From Clostridiales bacterium (GTDB taxonomy: Bacteria; Bacillota; Clostridia; Oscillospirales; Oscillospiraceae), in contig SFEG01000005.1 of assembly GCA_004558025.1 (NCBI GenBank), positions 1 through 64,000 on the forward strand: 64,000 nt of DNA, given 5' to 3'. The notes under the pieces are model-generated. The model saw only the letters and a program-made list of their open reading frames with translations, did not search any database and was not told the DNA's origin. Position 1 is the stretch's first letter. Each line of letters begins with the position of its first letter. This document shows, in pieces, positions 24,441-32,190 of the stretch. The position numbers were made by a program, and so were the translations under genes.

Positions 24441-25595
24441 ATGGCTCATAGAACCGATTTTCTTTACCTGTCCGAGCCCGACACCATCGCGGCAGGCGTA
24501 CTGGACACGAAAAAATGCATAGACAACGCTGAAGAGGTCTTCACCCTCCTCGCAAAGGGCGACTATCTCATGGGCGGCAACAACCACAACAACCACGGTA
24601 TGTACATCGTATTCCCCAAGGAGAGCGAGTTCCCCAACATGCCCGTCGCCGGCCCCGACCGCCGCTTCGTCGCAATGCCCGCCTACCTCGGCGGCAGATT
24701 CGATATCTGCGGCCAGAAGTGGTACGGCTCGAACGCCGCAAACAAGAAAAAGGGCCTGCCCCGCAGCGTTCTCATGGTCACCCTTAATAATAAGGACACC
24801 GGCGAACCCATCGCTTACATGAGCGCAAACCTTCTGAGCGCGGCCCGCACCGGCGCCGTTCCCGGCGTTGCGACCCGCTACCTCGCCCGCAAGGACGCAG
24901 AGGTTCTGCTGTGCATCGGCTGCGGCGCTATCGGCACCTCCTGCCTCGATAACGTCATCACCCAGATGCCCAAGGTCAAGAAGGTCATCTGCAATAACCA
25001 CTCCGTCGCTCCGGCAGAGAAGCTGGCGGCACACGTCCGCGAGGCATACGGCGTTGAGGCCGTCGTCGAGCAGGATCTCGAAAAAGCAGTCCGTCAGGCA
25101 GACGTTATCTCCGTCGCCGCATCCCGCACCGCTTTCCTGAACATCAAGGGCGAGTGGGTAAAGCCCGGCTGCACCATCCTCGCCTCCGGCCCCGTGCACT
25201 TCGACCAGGAAGAGGGCGGCGAGTATGAGAAAAACGGCGGTCTGTGGACCAAGATGAAGGTCGTTTACGACCACATCGGCCTGCACCACGCATACGTTGA
25301 GGACGCTATCGCCACCGGCGATAAGGAAGAGTACTACACAGGCGTTATCGGCGGCCCCGTTTACCACCTCATCGACCTCGGCATGAAGGAGCAGCTCGAC
25401 GATTCTCTGGCCATCGGCAAGATCATCATGGGCGAGCAGCAGGGACGCACCAGCGATGACGATATCATCTGCTTCATCGCCTGCGGCATGAGCGTATTCG
25501 ATCTCGGCCTCGGCTACGATCTGTATCAGACCGCACTCGAAAAGGGCATCGGCACCAAGCTTCTGCTTTGGGAAAACCCCGCACAGTGCGAGTAA
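24441..25595 (+). CDS. Ornithine cyclodeaminase/mu-crystallin family protein
   Basis: The 384-residue product has the family fold: SANLLSAARTGAVPGVATRYL near residue 135 (substrate/cofactor segment) and the dinucleotide loop VLLCIGCGAIGTSCLDNV near residue 157. Members include ornithine cyclodeaminases, ketimine reductases and amino acid dehydrogenases, all NAD(P)-linked imine chemistry; a subgroup of this length is annotated in databases as a tyramine-oxidase partner subunit. The ATG at 24441 has AAAGGAG upstream. It is monocistronic, ending in a terminator, and shares its operator motif with the TRAP/LarA region 15 kb away. Substrate is open. Confidence 0.75.
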   Translation: MAHRTDFLYLSEPDTIAAGVLDTKKCIDNAEEVFTLLAKGDYLMGGNNHNNHGMYIVFPKESEFPNMPVAGPDRRFVAMPAYLGGRFDICGQKWYGSNAANKKKGLPRSVLMVTLNNKDTGEPIAYMSANLLSAARTGAVPGVATRYLARKDAEVLLCIGCGAIGTSCLDNVITQMPKVKKVICNNHSVAPAEKLAAHVREAYGVEAVVEQDLEKAVRQADVISVAASRTAFLNIKGEWVKPGCTILASGPVHFDQEEGGEYEKNGGLWTKMKVVYDHIGLHHAYVEDAIATGDKEEYYTGVIGGPVYHLIDLGMKEQLDDSLAIGKIIMGEQQGRTSDDDIICFIACGMSVFDLGLGYDLYQTALEKGIGTKLLLWENPAQCE

Positions 25596-25642
25596 TACAC
25601 AGCTAAACATTATCTCCATTTAAATTAATTTCAGCTACGGGA

Positions 25643-25675
25643 AGCGGCAGGCTCTTTGTCTGCCGCTTTCTCTTT
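25643..25675 (+). terminator. Terminator of the cyclodeaminase-like gene
   Basis: AGCGGCA and TGCCGCT form the stem (loop of 11 bases) followed by TTCTCTTTAG, about 50 bases after the stop at 25595. Confidence 0.75.
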
Positions 25676-25693
25676 AGAGGCGCATTTTTTAGA

Positions 25694-25738
25694 GCGCATT
25701 GACGCTCTTACCGATACGTTTATTGCGAGTGCCCGGTG
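25694..25738. repeat. Copy 2 of the 45-bp interspersed repeat
   Basis: It matches copy 1 (2673-2717) at 36 of 45 positions, with identical GCGCATTGACGC and TTTATTGCG blocks. Like copy 1 it follows the T run of a terminator. AGAGCG-CATTGA-CGCTCT (25691-25708) makes it a small hairpin. Confidence 0.5.
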
Positions 25739-25988
25739 TCGAGACAATGGTGGAAACCGTGAGATTTCGCGTAACATGAGTGCAGTGCAAATTTGTGGCG
25801 CCAGGTATCGAAACTGCCGGCTATCGCATTGAAATTAAGAGAAATTTGTATATAAAAGCAGTGGCCGAGGCCGCTGCTTTTTTTAAAGTCTTTATAAAAA
25901 ATAGCCCCCAACCCAGCTTGCGAAGCCGATTTTCCTACGCTATACTGCCCAACAGACAGAGGACAAAAAGCATGTAGGGAGAGGAAGC
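25739..25988 (+). other. Leader region of the metal-chelate ABC operon
   Basis: These 250 bases contain no gene. They include imperfect stems around 25799-25822 (CCAGGT...ACTGCCGG) and a terminator-like hairpin at 25857-25884 upstream of the permease. The layout would fit a leader RNA that controls read-through, but I do not recognise a known riboswitch in it; the conserved cobalamin-riboswitch box is not visible. Confidence 0.4.
25857..25884 (+). terminator. Terminator-like hairpin in the ABC operon leader
   Basis: AGCAGTGGCC and GGCCGCTGCT pair over 10 bp with one G-U and a 2-base loop, followed by seven T. It lies 105 bases upstream of the permease start on the same strand. Confidence 0.75.
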
Positions 25989-27053
25989 ATGACACAGGAA
26001 AGACCTTTAAAAGGCGGCGAGAAAAGCATGGGCAAGGTCTGCACAGCACTTGCCGTGATCGCCGTTTTAACGATGATACTTGCGACCGGCATGGGGCCGG
26101 TTACCGTAGCGCCGCTGACAACGGCGAAGATACTTATAAGCCGCATACCGCTTGTGGGGAATCTGATAGATCACAGCTGGCAGCAGCTTGACGAGAACAT
26201 AATTCTCGGACTCAGGCTGCCGAGAGTGTGCCTTGGGCTTGTTGTCGGCGCGTCTCTCGCCGTTTGCGGCGTAACGATGCAGGCGCTTGTGAGAAATAAT
26301 CTCGCAGACCCGTTCATACTCGGCGTTTCGAGCGGTGCCGCGGCGTTTGCGACGTTGGGAATGCTCTTCGGTGCGTTTTCGTTTCTCGGAACGTACTCGC
26401 TTTCGATAAGCGCGTTTATAGGCTCGGCGGTAACGATAATATTCGTGTATATGATCTCGCGCGTTCGCGGGAGGATCAACATTATGCAGCTGCTGCTGTC
26501 GGGCGTTGCAATATCCATGATAATGGACGGCATAACGAGCATCATAAAGCTCAGCGCGCCGAACGCGCTCGGCCTGCACAACGCAGAGTTCTGGATGTCG
26601 GGAAGCCTTGCGGGAGCAAAGTGGGCATATCTGACGCTGCCGCTTGCGGTTCTGCTGATCTGCATGACTGTGCTCATGATAAACTACCGGGGCTTGAACC
26701 TTCTGCTTTTGGGCGAGGAGAGCGCAGGAGCGCTCGGCGTAAATGTTTCGCGGCTTCAGAAAATGCTCGTTCTGCTGACCTCTCTCATGGCGGGCGTTAC
26801 CATAGCCGTGAGCGGCACTATAGGATTTGTGGGCCTTATGGTGCCGCACTTCACCCGGCTTTGGGTTGGCGGAGATCACAAAAGGGTGCTGCCGGTGTCG
26901 GCGCTGCTCGGCGGTATACTCGTCGTGTGGGTCGATGTCGCGGCGCGGTGCCTGATAGCTCCCGAGGAGATGCCGGTCGGCGTTCTGACTGCCGTTATCG
27001 GCGGACCCATGTTCATCTGGATGCTCAAGAAAAGGGGTGGTCAGCGTGCCTGA
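25989..27053 (+). CDS. FecCD-family ABC importer permease
   Basis: The 354-residue product is a BtuC/FecD-type permease with about ten membrane helices. Visible family segments are LGLRLPRVCLGLVVGASLAV near residue 75, ALVRNNLADPFILGVSSGAA near residue 98, and GFVGLMVPHFTR near residue 280. Such permeases import siderophores, haem or cobalamin. GGGAGAGG is 5 to 12 bases before the ATG. The downstream ATPase starts inside its last codons. The ligand of this importer cannot be told from sequence. Confidence 0.9.
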   Translation: MTQERPLKGGEKSMGKVCTALAVIAVLTMILATGMGPVTVAPLTTAKILISRIPLVGNLIDHSWQQLDENIILGLRLPRVCLGLVVGASLAVCGVTMQALVRNNLADPFILGVSSGAAAFATLGMLFGAFSFLGTYSLSISAFIGSAVTIIFVYMISRVRGRINIMQLLLSGVAISMIMDGITSIIKLSAPNALGLHNAEFWMSGSLAGAKWAYLTLPLAVLLICMTVLMINYRGLNLLLLGEESAGALGVNVSRLQKMLVLLTSLMAGVTIAVSGTIGFVGLMVPHFTRLWVGGDHKRVLPVSALLGGILVVWVDVAARCLIAPEEMPVGVLTAVIGGPMFIWMLKKRGGQRA

Positions 27054-27840
27054 AACAAGACTTGAGGTAAAAGACCTGTGCTATTCCTACGGCAATGCGC
27101 GGGATGCGGCAGACCATGTGTCATTCAATGTGAAAAAAGGTCAGTTCGTCGGACTTATAGGCCCCAACGGCTCGGGAAAATCAACTGTCCTGAAAAACAT
27201 TTATCGCGCGCTGAAGCCCGCCGGGGGAAGAATACTCCTTGACGGAGAAGACCTGCTAAAAATGAGCTACAGGGAGTCGGCACTTAAGATGGCCGTCGTC
27301 GGGCAGGAAAACGAGCTGCCGTTTGACTTCACCGTCGAGGAGATCGTCGCGATGGGCAGATCTCCGCATAAAAAACTGTTTGATGCCGACAATGCCAACG
27401 ATAAGCAGATAGTTCATCATGCACTGGAGCACTTGGGCATGGCTGATATGGCAAACCGCAGCTATCTGAATTTGTCGGGCGGAGAAAAGCAGCGTACGAT
27501 AATCGCGCGGGCGGTCGCACAGGAGAGTGATTTTCTCATACTTGACGAGCCGACGAACCATCTTGATATAAGCTTTCAGATACAGATATTCGACCTTATA
27601 AAAAGGCTGAACACAACGGTGCTGTCCGCGATACACGACCTGAACATGGCCGCGCTCTACTGTGATTACGTTTATGTGCTCAAGAATGGGCGGATCGTTC
27701 TTGAAGGCACGCCGGATGATGTTCTTACGGTGGAGAACATAAGCAATGTCTACGGCGTGGACTGCTGCGTGAGCCGCCACCCGGTGACCGATAAAATGTC
27801 AATAACATTCCTGCCGGCAGGAATTAAAACAAAGGAGTAA
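27046..27840 (+). CDS. FepC/BtuD-type ABC importer ATPase
   Basis: The 264-residue product carries Walker A GPNGSGKST near residue 36, signature LNLSGGEKQRTIIARA near residue 140, Walker B LILDEPTNHLD and the switch histidine AIHDLNMA. This is the HisP/FepC type used with BtuC-like permeases. The start was set to GTG at 27046, because GGGGTGGT lies 4 bases or more upstream; it overlaps the permease stop by 8 bases. Confidence 0.9.
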   Translation: MPETRLEVKDLCYSYGNARDAADHVSFNVKKGQFVGLIGPNGSGKSTVLKNIYRALKPAGGRILLDGEDLLKMSYRESALKMAVVGQENELPFDFTVEEIVAMGRSPHKKLFDADNANDKQIVHHALEHLGMADMANRSYLNLSGGEKQRTIIARAVAQESDFLILDEPTNHLDISFQIQIFDLIKRLNTTVLSAIHDLNMAALYCDYVYVLKNGRIVLEGTPDDVLTVENISNVYGVDCCVSRHPVTDKMSITFLPAGIKTKE

Positions 27841-27843
27841 AAT

Positions 27844-28827
27844 ATGAAGAAAATGAAGAGGATCATTTTGCTTCTGCTTTGCCTTGCAATGGTGCTCGTG
27901 CTGTTTGCAGGCTGCTCGAGCGAAGGAAAAGACACGCAAAAGGACAATGACGCACAGCAGAGCGAGGAGGGCTATCCGTTCACGCTCGACAACTACGGCA
28001 GACAGGTGGAAATAACAAAAAGACCGCAGAAGGTGCTGACCCTGGGACCCAATTGCACCGAGCTTTTCGCGGCGCTCGGTTTGTCCGACCTCGTTGTAGG
28101 CCGCTCGCTCGTTAATCACAGCAGAGGCCCTCTGCCCGAATATGCCGATGCAGTAAACGCCATCCCCGAGCTCAACCACGCATCCGCGACCCGCGAGGCA
28201 ATAATCTCATCCGGAGCGGACTTCATCTACGCGCTCGACTGGGAGATAAGCGAGGACGGCTGCAACATCGAAGAGGTCGAGCAGTACGGTATGACGGTGT
28301 ATGTAAACTCGGCGACGACGGTCGAGCAGCTTTATCAGGAGATACTTGATCTCGGCAGAATATTCGGCGTTGAGGACAGAGCGGAGGCATATGTTGCCGA
28401 TCAGAAGGCGCGTATAGCTGCCGTGCAGGAGAAGATCAAAGACAAGGAGCCTCTGAATGTTCTTATATACGACAGCGGCAACGACGGCGTTTTCACCTGC
28501 TCGGGAATCAACTTCGAATCGCTGATCATCTCCATGGCCGGCGGCAATAACATCTTCGGCGATATAGACAGCAAACAGTGGGTCACGGTGACCTACGAGG
28601 AGGCGCTCGCGCGCGAGCCGGATATAATCCTTATCCATGATTATGACTCGCCGGGTGTTGACGAGAAGATAGCTGAGATCAGAAGCAACCCTACGCTCTC
28701 GAAGCTTGACTGCGTAAAGAACGAGCGCTTTGCGACAATAACGCTCGAAAGTGTCCTGCCCGGCGACAGACTTGCCTATGCGGTCGAAGCTTTGGCCGCT
28801 GCGTTTTACCCCGATCTTTTTGAGTAA
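27844..28827 (+). CDS. Metal-chelate ABC substrate-binding lipoprotein
   Basis: The 327-residue product has a lipoprotein signal (LLCLAMVLVLFAGCSS) and the class III periplasmic-binding fold of BtuF/FhuD (PF01497): VLTLGPNCTELFAALGLSDLVVG near residue 62, then a long backbone helix and a second lobe. There are few of the conserved residues that would identify haem or cobalamin, so the ligand is uncertain. It starts 3 bases after the ATPase stop and ends at a strong terminator. It completes the permease-ATPase-binding protein set. Confidence 0.9.
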   Translation: MKKMKRIILLLLCLAMVLVLFAGCSSEGKDTQKDNDAQQSEEGYPFTLDNYGRQVEITKRPQKVLTLGPNCTELFAALGLSDLVVGRSLVNHSRGPLPEYADAVNAIPELNHASATREAIISSGADFIYALDWEISEDGCNIEEVEQYGMTVYVNSATTVEQLYQEILDLGRIFGVEDRAEAYVADQKARIAAVQEKIKDKEPLNVLIYDSGNDGVFTCSGINFESLIISMAGGNNIFGDIDSKQWVTVTYEEALAREPDIILIHDYDSPGVDEKIAEIRSNPTLSKLDCVKNERFATITLESVLPGDRLAYAVEALAAAFYPDLFE

Positions 28828-28835
28828 GATTAAAA

Positions 28836-28866
28836 AAAGCTCCGATGCACTGCATCGGAGCTTTCT
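28836..28866. terminator. Bidirectional terminator between the ABC operon and the PTS-like gene
   Basis: AAAGCTCCGATGCA and TGCATCGGAGCTTT are perfect 14-bp arms, with A7 before and TTT after. Both genes converge on it. Confidence 0.92.
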
Positions 28867-28873
28867 GCTGTCT

Positions 28874-29980
28874 TCAGTTTAGTTTCATGTCGCCGTCCTT
28901 TATCCAGCCGAGCCTGCGGCAGATCACGCCGAAGGCCCATGCGAGGACGGCAGGGAGGACGATGGCGATGAGCGCAAGGCCGAGCCAGTCGACCGCCGTG
29001 GGAGCGATGGCCTTCGCTCCGTCCAAAAGCGCCTCGGCCGATGGGTTTGACCAGCCCGTCCATACGCCTATGGGGCCGACGAGGCCGCAGGTGCCCATGC
29101 CGGAGGAGACCGCCGCGCCGTTCATTTCGAGCTTGAACACGCAGGTGGCTATGGGGCCGGTCACGGCGCTGGCCGCGATGGCGGGTATCCATATCTTCGG
29201 GTTGCGCACGATGTTGCCCATTTGCAGCATCGAGGTGCCCAGCCCCTGCGAGACGATGCCGCCCCAGCGGTTTTCCTTAAACGAAACGACAGCAAAGCCG
29301 ACCATGTTCGCGCAGCAGCCGGCGAGCGCCGCGCCGCCGGCGAGCCCCGTAAGGCTCAGCGCCGCGCAGATGGCCGCCGAGGATATCGGCAGCGTCAGCG
29401 CGATGCCGACGATGACCGAAACGAGCACGCCCATGACAAACGGCTGCTGAGTTGTCGCCCATTTTATGAGCGTTCCGACCGCCATCGCGCCCTTGCCGAT
29501 GGGAGCTGCGATGAAGTAGGCAACGCCCACGCCTATAAGTATCGTGACAATAGGGGTCACGAGAATGTCGATCTTCGTCTCCTTCGAGACCATTTTGCCG
29601 AACTCGGCCGCGATTATCGCAACAACGTAAACGGCAAGCGGACCGCCCGCGCCGCCCATGACATTCGTCGCGTAGCCGACGGGGATGAGCGAAAACAGCA
29701 CCATCGCCGGGGCGTGCAGCGCGTAGCCTATCGCCACCGCCATTGCCGGGCCGACCATCGCCGAGGCGAATTTGCCTATCGTGTAGCCCGTGCCGCCGAT
29801 CTCGACGAGTTGAGCCGCGAGAAACGATATACCCAGCTGCGTGCCGAGAGTGTCGAGTATCGTGCCGACGAGCAGGGTGCAGAACAGTCCCTGCGCCATC
29901 GCGCCGAGCGCGTCTATGCCGTAGCGCTTGAGGCTGACCTCGATATCCTTGCGCTTGAAAAATGCCTTTACCTTGGACAT
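28874..29980 (-). CDS. PTS_EIIC_2-type membrane permease
   Basis: The 368-residue product is a polytopic membrane protein with about ten helices and Gly/Ala-rich segments, in the PTS_EIIC_2 (PF13303) group also known as PfoR-like. Typical parts are GLFCTLLVGTILDTL near residue 33, the ATNVMGGAGGPLAVYV loop and MNGAAVSSGMGTCGLVGPIG near residue 290. It has no PTS phosphorylation domains, so it may not be a sugar PTS. It follows niaR and pncB on the same strand but a hairpin and a separate promoter lie between; a vitamin or precursor uptake role is possible. Confidence 0.75.
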   Translation of the reverse strand: MSKVKAFFKRKDIEVSLKRYGIDALGAMAQGLFCTLLVGTILDTLGTQLGISFLAAQLVEIGGTGYTIGKFASAMVGPAMAVAIGYALHAPAMVLFSLIPVGYATNVMGGAGGPLAVYVVAIIAAEFGKMVSKETKIDILVTPIVTILIGVGVAYFIAAPIGKGAMAVGTLIKWATTQQPFVMGVLVSVIVGIALTLPISSAAICAALSLTGLAGGAALAGCCANMVGFAVVSFKENRWGGIVSQGLGTSMLQMGNIVRNPKIWIPAIAASAVTGPIATCVFKLEMNGAAVSSGMGTCGLVGPIGVWTGWSNPSAEALLDGAKAIAPTAVDWLGLALIAIVLPAVLAWAFGVICRRLGWIKDGDMKLN

Positions 29981-30008
29981 AAGTGATTACCTCATCTTAA
30001 AAATAATA

Positions 30009-30041
30009 AGACCATGCACTGTCTTGACATGTGCATGGTCT
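30009..30041 (-). terminator. Hairpin between niaR and the PTS-like gene
   Basis: AGACCATGCAC and GTGCATGGTCT are perfect 11-bp arms with an 11-base loop, followed on the minus strand by TTATTATTTTT. It may terminate the pncB-niaR transcript; because a promoter-like element lies just before it, it may also be a leader hairpin of the PTS-like gene. Confidence 0.7.
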
Positions 30042-30070
30042 ACTTTAACGCTTATTATCGCTTTTGTCAA
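30042..30070 (-). promoter_or_regulatory. Promoter-like element for the PTS-like gene
   Basis: On the minus strand TTGACA (30070-30065) and TAAAGT (30047-30042) are separated by 17 bases, directly before the hairpin at 30009-30041. Confidence 0.45.
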
Positions 30071-30090
30071 TGAGCAATTACGATTTTTCC

Positions 30091-30603
30091 TTATTCTTTA
30101 TAGATAAAGCCCGCGTCGTCCAGCTCCTTATAGGTGCGCTCGAAGTGCTCGCGATCGGGGCAGGAGAGAACGTGCAGATGTATGCCGCCGGTGAGTGTGC
30201 TCAGGGGGCTTGCGCCGTGCTCGCGGCAGGCGGCCATGAACTGCGAAACGTCATAGCGGCTCGATAGGTGCAGCGGGCCTGTCAGCTGACCGTAGAGAGG
30301 ATGCTCGACGGTGACGTTAACGACCGTGCAGCCGTTATCGACCATGATGTTGAGCTCCTTTTCCATGTTTTCAAAATCGTGCACGCATGCGACGGTGTAC
30401 TCTATCTGGCCGTTTGTGCGCTCAAGGATGTAGCCTCGCGGCGTGGCGAGTATCTTCTCGCCGGAGGCGCGCAGCAGCGCAACATCGCCGACGATTATCT
30501 GACGGCTGACGGACAGCTCCTTTGCGAATTTAGTGGCGCTCAGGGGACGCTCGGCGCTTCTGAGCTCGCGCATTATGTGCTCGCGTCTTTTTGCAGAATC
30601 CAT
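30091..30603 (-). CDS. niaR: NiaR-type nicotinate-responsive repressor
   Basis: The 170-residue product has an N-terminal HTH_11 domain (LSATKFAKELSVSRQIIVGDV near residue 20) and a C-terminal 3H domain named for its histidines: TVEHPLYGQL and GGIHLHVLS with a conserved HDFENME upstream. NiaR repressors of this type bind nicotinic acid with a metal held by the three histidines and repress NAD precursor uptake and salvage genes. It follows pncB by 6 bases, which fits that role. Target may be the palindrome at 32071-32087. Confidence 0.88.
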   Translation of the reverse strand: MDSAKRREHIMRELRSAERPLSATKFAKELSVSRQIIVGDVALLRASGEKILATPRGYILERTNGQIEYTVACVHDFENMEKELNIMVDNGCTVVNVTVEHPLYGQLTGPLHLSSRYDVSQFMAACREHGASPLSTLTGGIHLHVLSCPDREHFERTYKELDDAGFIYKE

Positions 30604-30609
30604 TTATAA

Positions 30610-32055
30610 TTACCTCTTTGCTTTGAGCATCTCTTCCTTGAGAGCCATGAGCTTTTCGGACAGGTCGACATAGTACTGATGGGGGAAGTCGAATCTTTTG
30701 ACCTCCGGCCAGAGGGTGGACACCTCGTATGCGCAGCGGCGGCGGATCTCGTCGAGCGTCGGGAGCTCATAAACGAGCTCACCCTTTTTGAATATGGGAA
30801 CGAGCAGCTCCTGAGCCTTGAAGCTGTCCAGCGTCTTGCGCTTCCAGCGCGCCTCGGGATCGCAGATCTCAAGGGGTTTTGTGTCGTCGACGGTCTCGTC
30901 GTGCATACAGATATAATCGGCCTCGGCCATGCCGTTTTCGCGGTCGAAGAAGCGGTAGACCTTCTTAAAGCCGGGGTTTGTTATCTTGCCGACGTTTTCG
31001 CTTATCTTTATCTTGGGGATTATCTCGCCCTTATCGTTTTCAACGGCGCACAGCTTGTACACTCCGCCGAAAACGGGATCGGATTTCGCGGTTATGAGCC
31101 TCTCGCCCACGCCGAAGGAGTCGATCCTTGCGCCCTGGAGCAGAAGCTCCGTTATAAGGCGTTCATCGAGCGAGTTCGAGACGGTTATCTTGCACTCGGG
31201 CCAGCCGGCCTCGTCGAGCATGGCGCGTGCCTTGCGCGTAAGATAGGCCATATCGCCCGAGTCGAAGCGGATGCCGCACTTTGTTATGCCAAGGGGCTTT
31301 AACACCTCGTTGAAGGCACGAATGGCGTTGGGAACGCCGCTTTTGAGCGAATTATAGGTATCGACCAGCAGGACGGCGTTGGTCGGATAGGTCTCGCAGT
31401 AGGTCTTGAAGGCTTCGTATTCCGAGTCGAACATCTGCACCCAGGAGTGAGCCATCGTGCCGCCTGCGGGAACGCCGTAGCGCATGTCGGAAAGGGCGCA
31501 GGCCGTGCCCGCGCAGCCGCCGATGTATGCCGCTCTCGCACCGGTGACGGCACCGTCGATGCCCTGTGCGCGGCGCGAGCCGAACTCGAGAACGACCCTG
31601 CCCTCGGCAGCGCGGCAGACTCTGTTTGCCTTCGTGGCAATAAGGCTCTGATGGTTTATCTCAAGCAGAACATAGGTCTCTATAAGCTGCGCCTGGATGG
31701 CCGGTGCGCGCACGACCATGAGCGGCTCGCGCGGGAACACGGGTGTGCCCTCGGGAACGGCCCAGATATCGCCCTCGAACCTGAAATTGCGCAGGTATTC
31801 GAGAAACTCCTCGGAGAACATCTTCCTGCCGCGCAGATACTCGATATCCTCGTCGTCAAAGTGCAGATCCTGAATGTATTCAACCACCTGCTCCAGCCCC
31901 GCGGCGATGGCAAAGCCGCCGTTGTCGGGATTCTGGCGGTAAAAAACATCAAAATAGGTTATTTTATCCCCCATGCCATGGTCGAAATATCCGTTGCCCA
32001 TCGTGAGCTCGTAGTAATCGCACAGCATGGTGAGGTTAAGCTTTCTGTCAGTCAT
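30610..32055 (-). CDS. pncB: Nicotinate phosphoribosyltransferase
   Basis: The 481-residue product matches the long Gram-positive form of NAPRTase. Segments include LCDYYELTMGNGYF near the start, FGSRRAQGIDGA near residue 165, the GGTMAHSWVQMF motif, VDTYNSLKSG and GIRFDSGDM, which bind phosphoribosyl pyrophosphate and pyridine, and SNSLDE. It makes nicotinate mononucleotide from nicotinate and PRPP with ATP. The start at 32055 has CGGAGG 6 bases upstream; a 6-residue longer form is not needed. It is cotranscribed with niaR. Nicotinate nucleotides also feed the nickel-pincer cofactor needed by LarA-type racemases (43203-44492). Confidence 0.95.
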   Translation of the reverse strand: MTDRKLNLTMLCDYYELTMGNGYFDHGMGDKITYFDVFYRQNPDNGGFAIAAGLEQVVEYIQDLHFDDEDIEYLRGRKMFSEEFLEYLRNFRFEGDIWAVPEGTPVFPREPLMVVRAPAIQAQLIETYVLLEINHQSLIATKANRVCRAAEGRVVLEFGSRRAQGIDGAVTGARAAYIGGCAGTACALSDMRYGVPAGGTMAHSWVQMFDSEYEAFKTYCETYPTNAVLLVDTYNSLKSGVPNAIRAFNEVLKPLGITKCGIRFDSGDMAYLTRKARAMLDEAGWPECKITVSNSLDERLITELLLQGARIDSFGVGERLITAKSDPVFGGVYKLCAVENDKGEIIPKIKISENVGKITNPGFKKVYRFFDRENGMAEADYICMHDETVDDTKPLEICDPEARWKRKTLDSFKAQELLVPIFKKGELVYELPTLDEIRRRCAYEVSTLWPEVKRFDFPHQYYVDLSEKLMALKEEMLKAKR

Positions 32056-32070
32056 AACAGCCTCCGGGTG

Positions 32071-32096
32071 CATACGTTAAGCGTATGTTAATTATA
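32071..32096 (-). promoter_or_regulatory. pncB -10 element with palindromic operator
   Basis: TATAAT (32096-32091, minus strand) is followed 3 bases later by the 17-bp palindrome CATACG-TTAAG-CGTATG (32071-32087), which would cover the transcription start. It is the best candidate NiaR operator. Confidence 0.6.
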
Positions 32097-32148
32097 GCTT
32101 CAGTATATAACATATTTTATTTTATGCAACCATTGATATTAATAAAAC

Positions 32149-32177
32149 GAGCTCTCCGAAGTACTCGGAGAGCTCGA
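32149..32177 (-). terminator. Terminator of the coiled-coil membrane protein gene
   Basis: CGAGCTCTCCGA and its complement TCGGAGAGCTCG form a 12-bp stem with a 5-base loop, followed on the minus strand by TTTTATT, 14 bases past the stop at 32191. Confidence 0.9.
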
Positions 32178-32190
32178 AAAATTTGAGTTA

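Noticed and set aside
25739..25988. Cobalamin riboswitch upstream of the BtuC-like operon
   Set aside because: The conserved boxes of that class are not visible on either strand; only a generic terminator hairpin is present.
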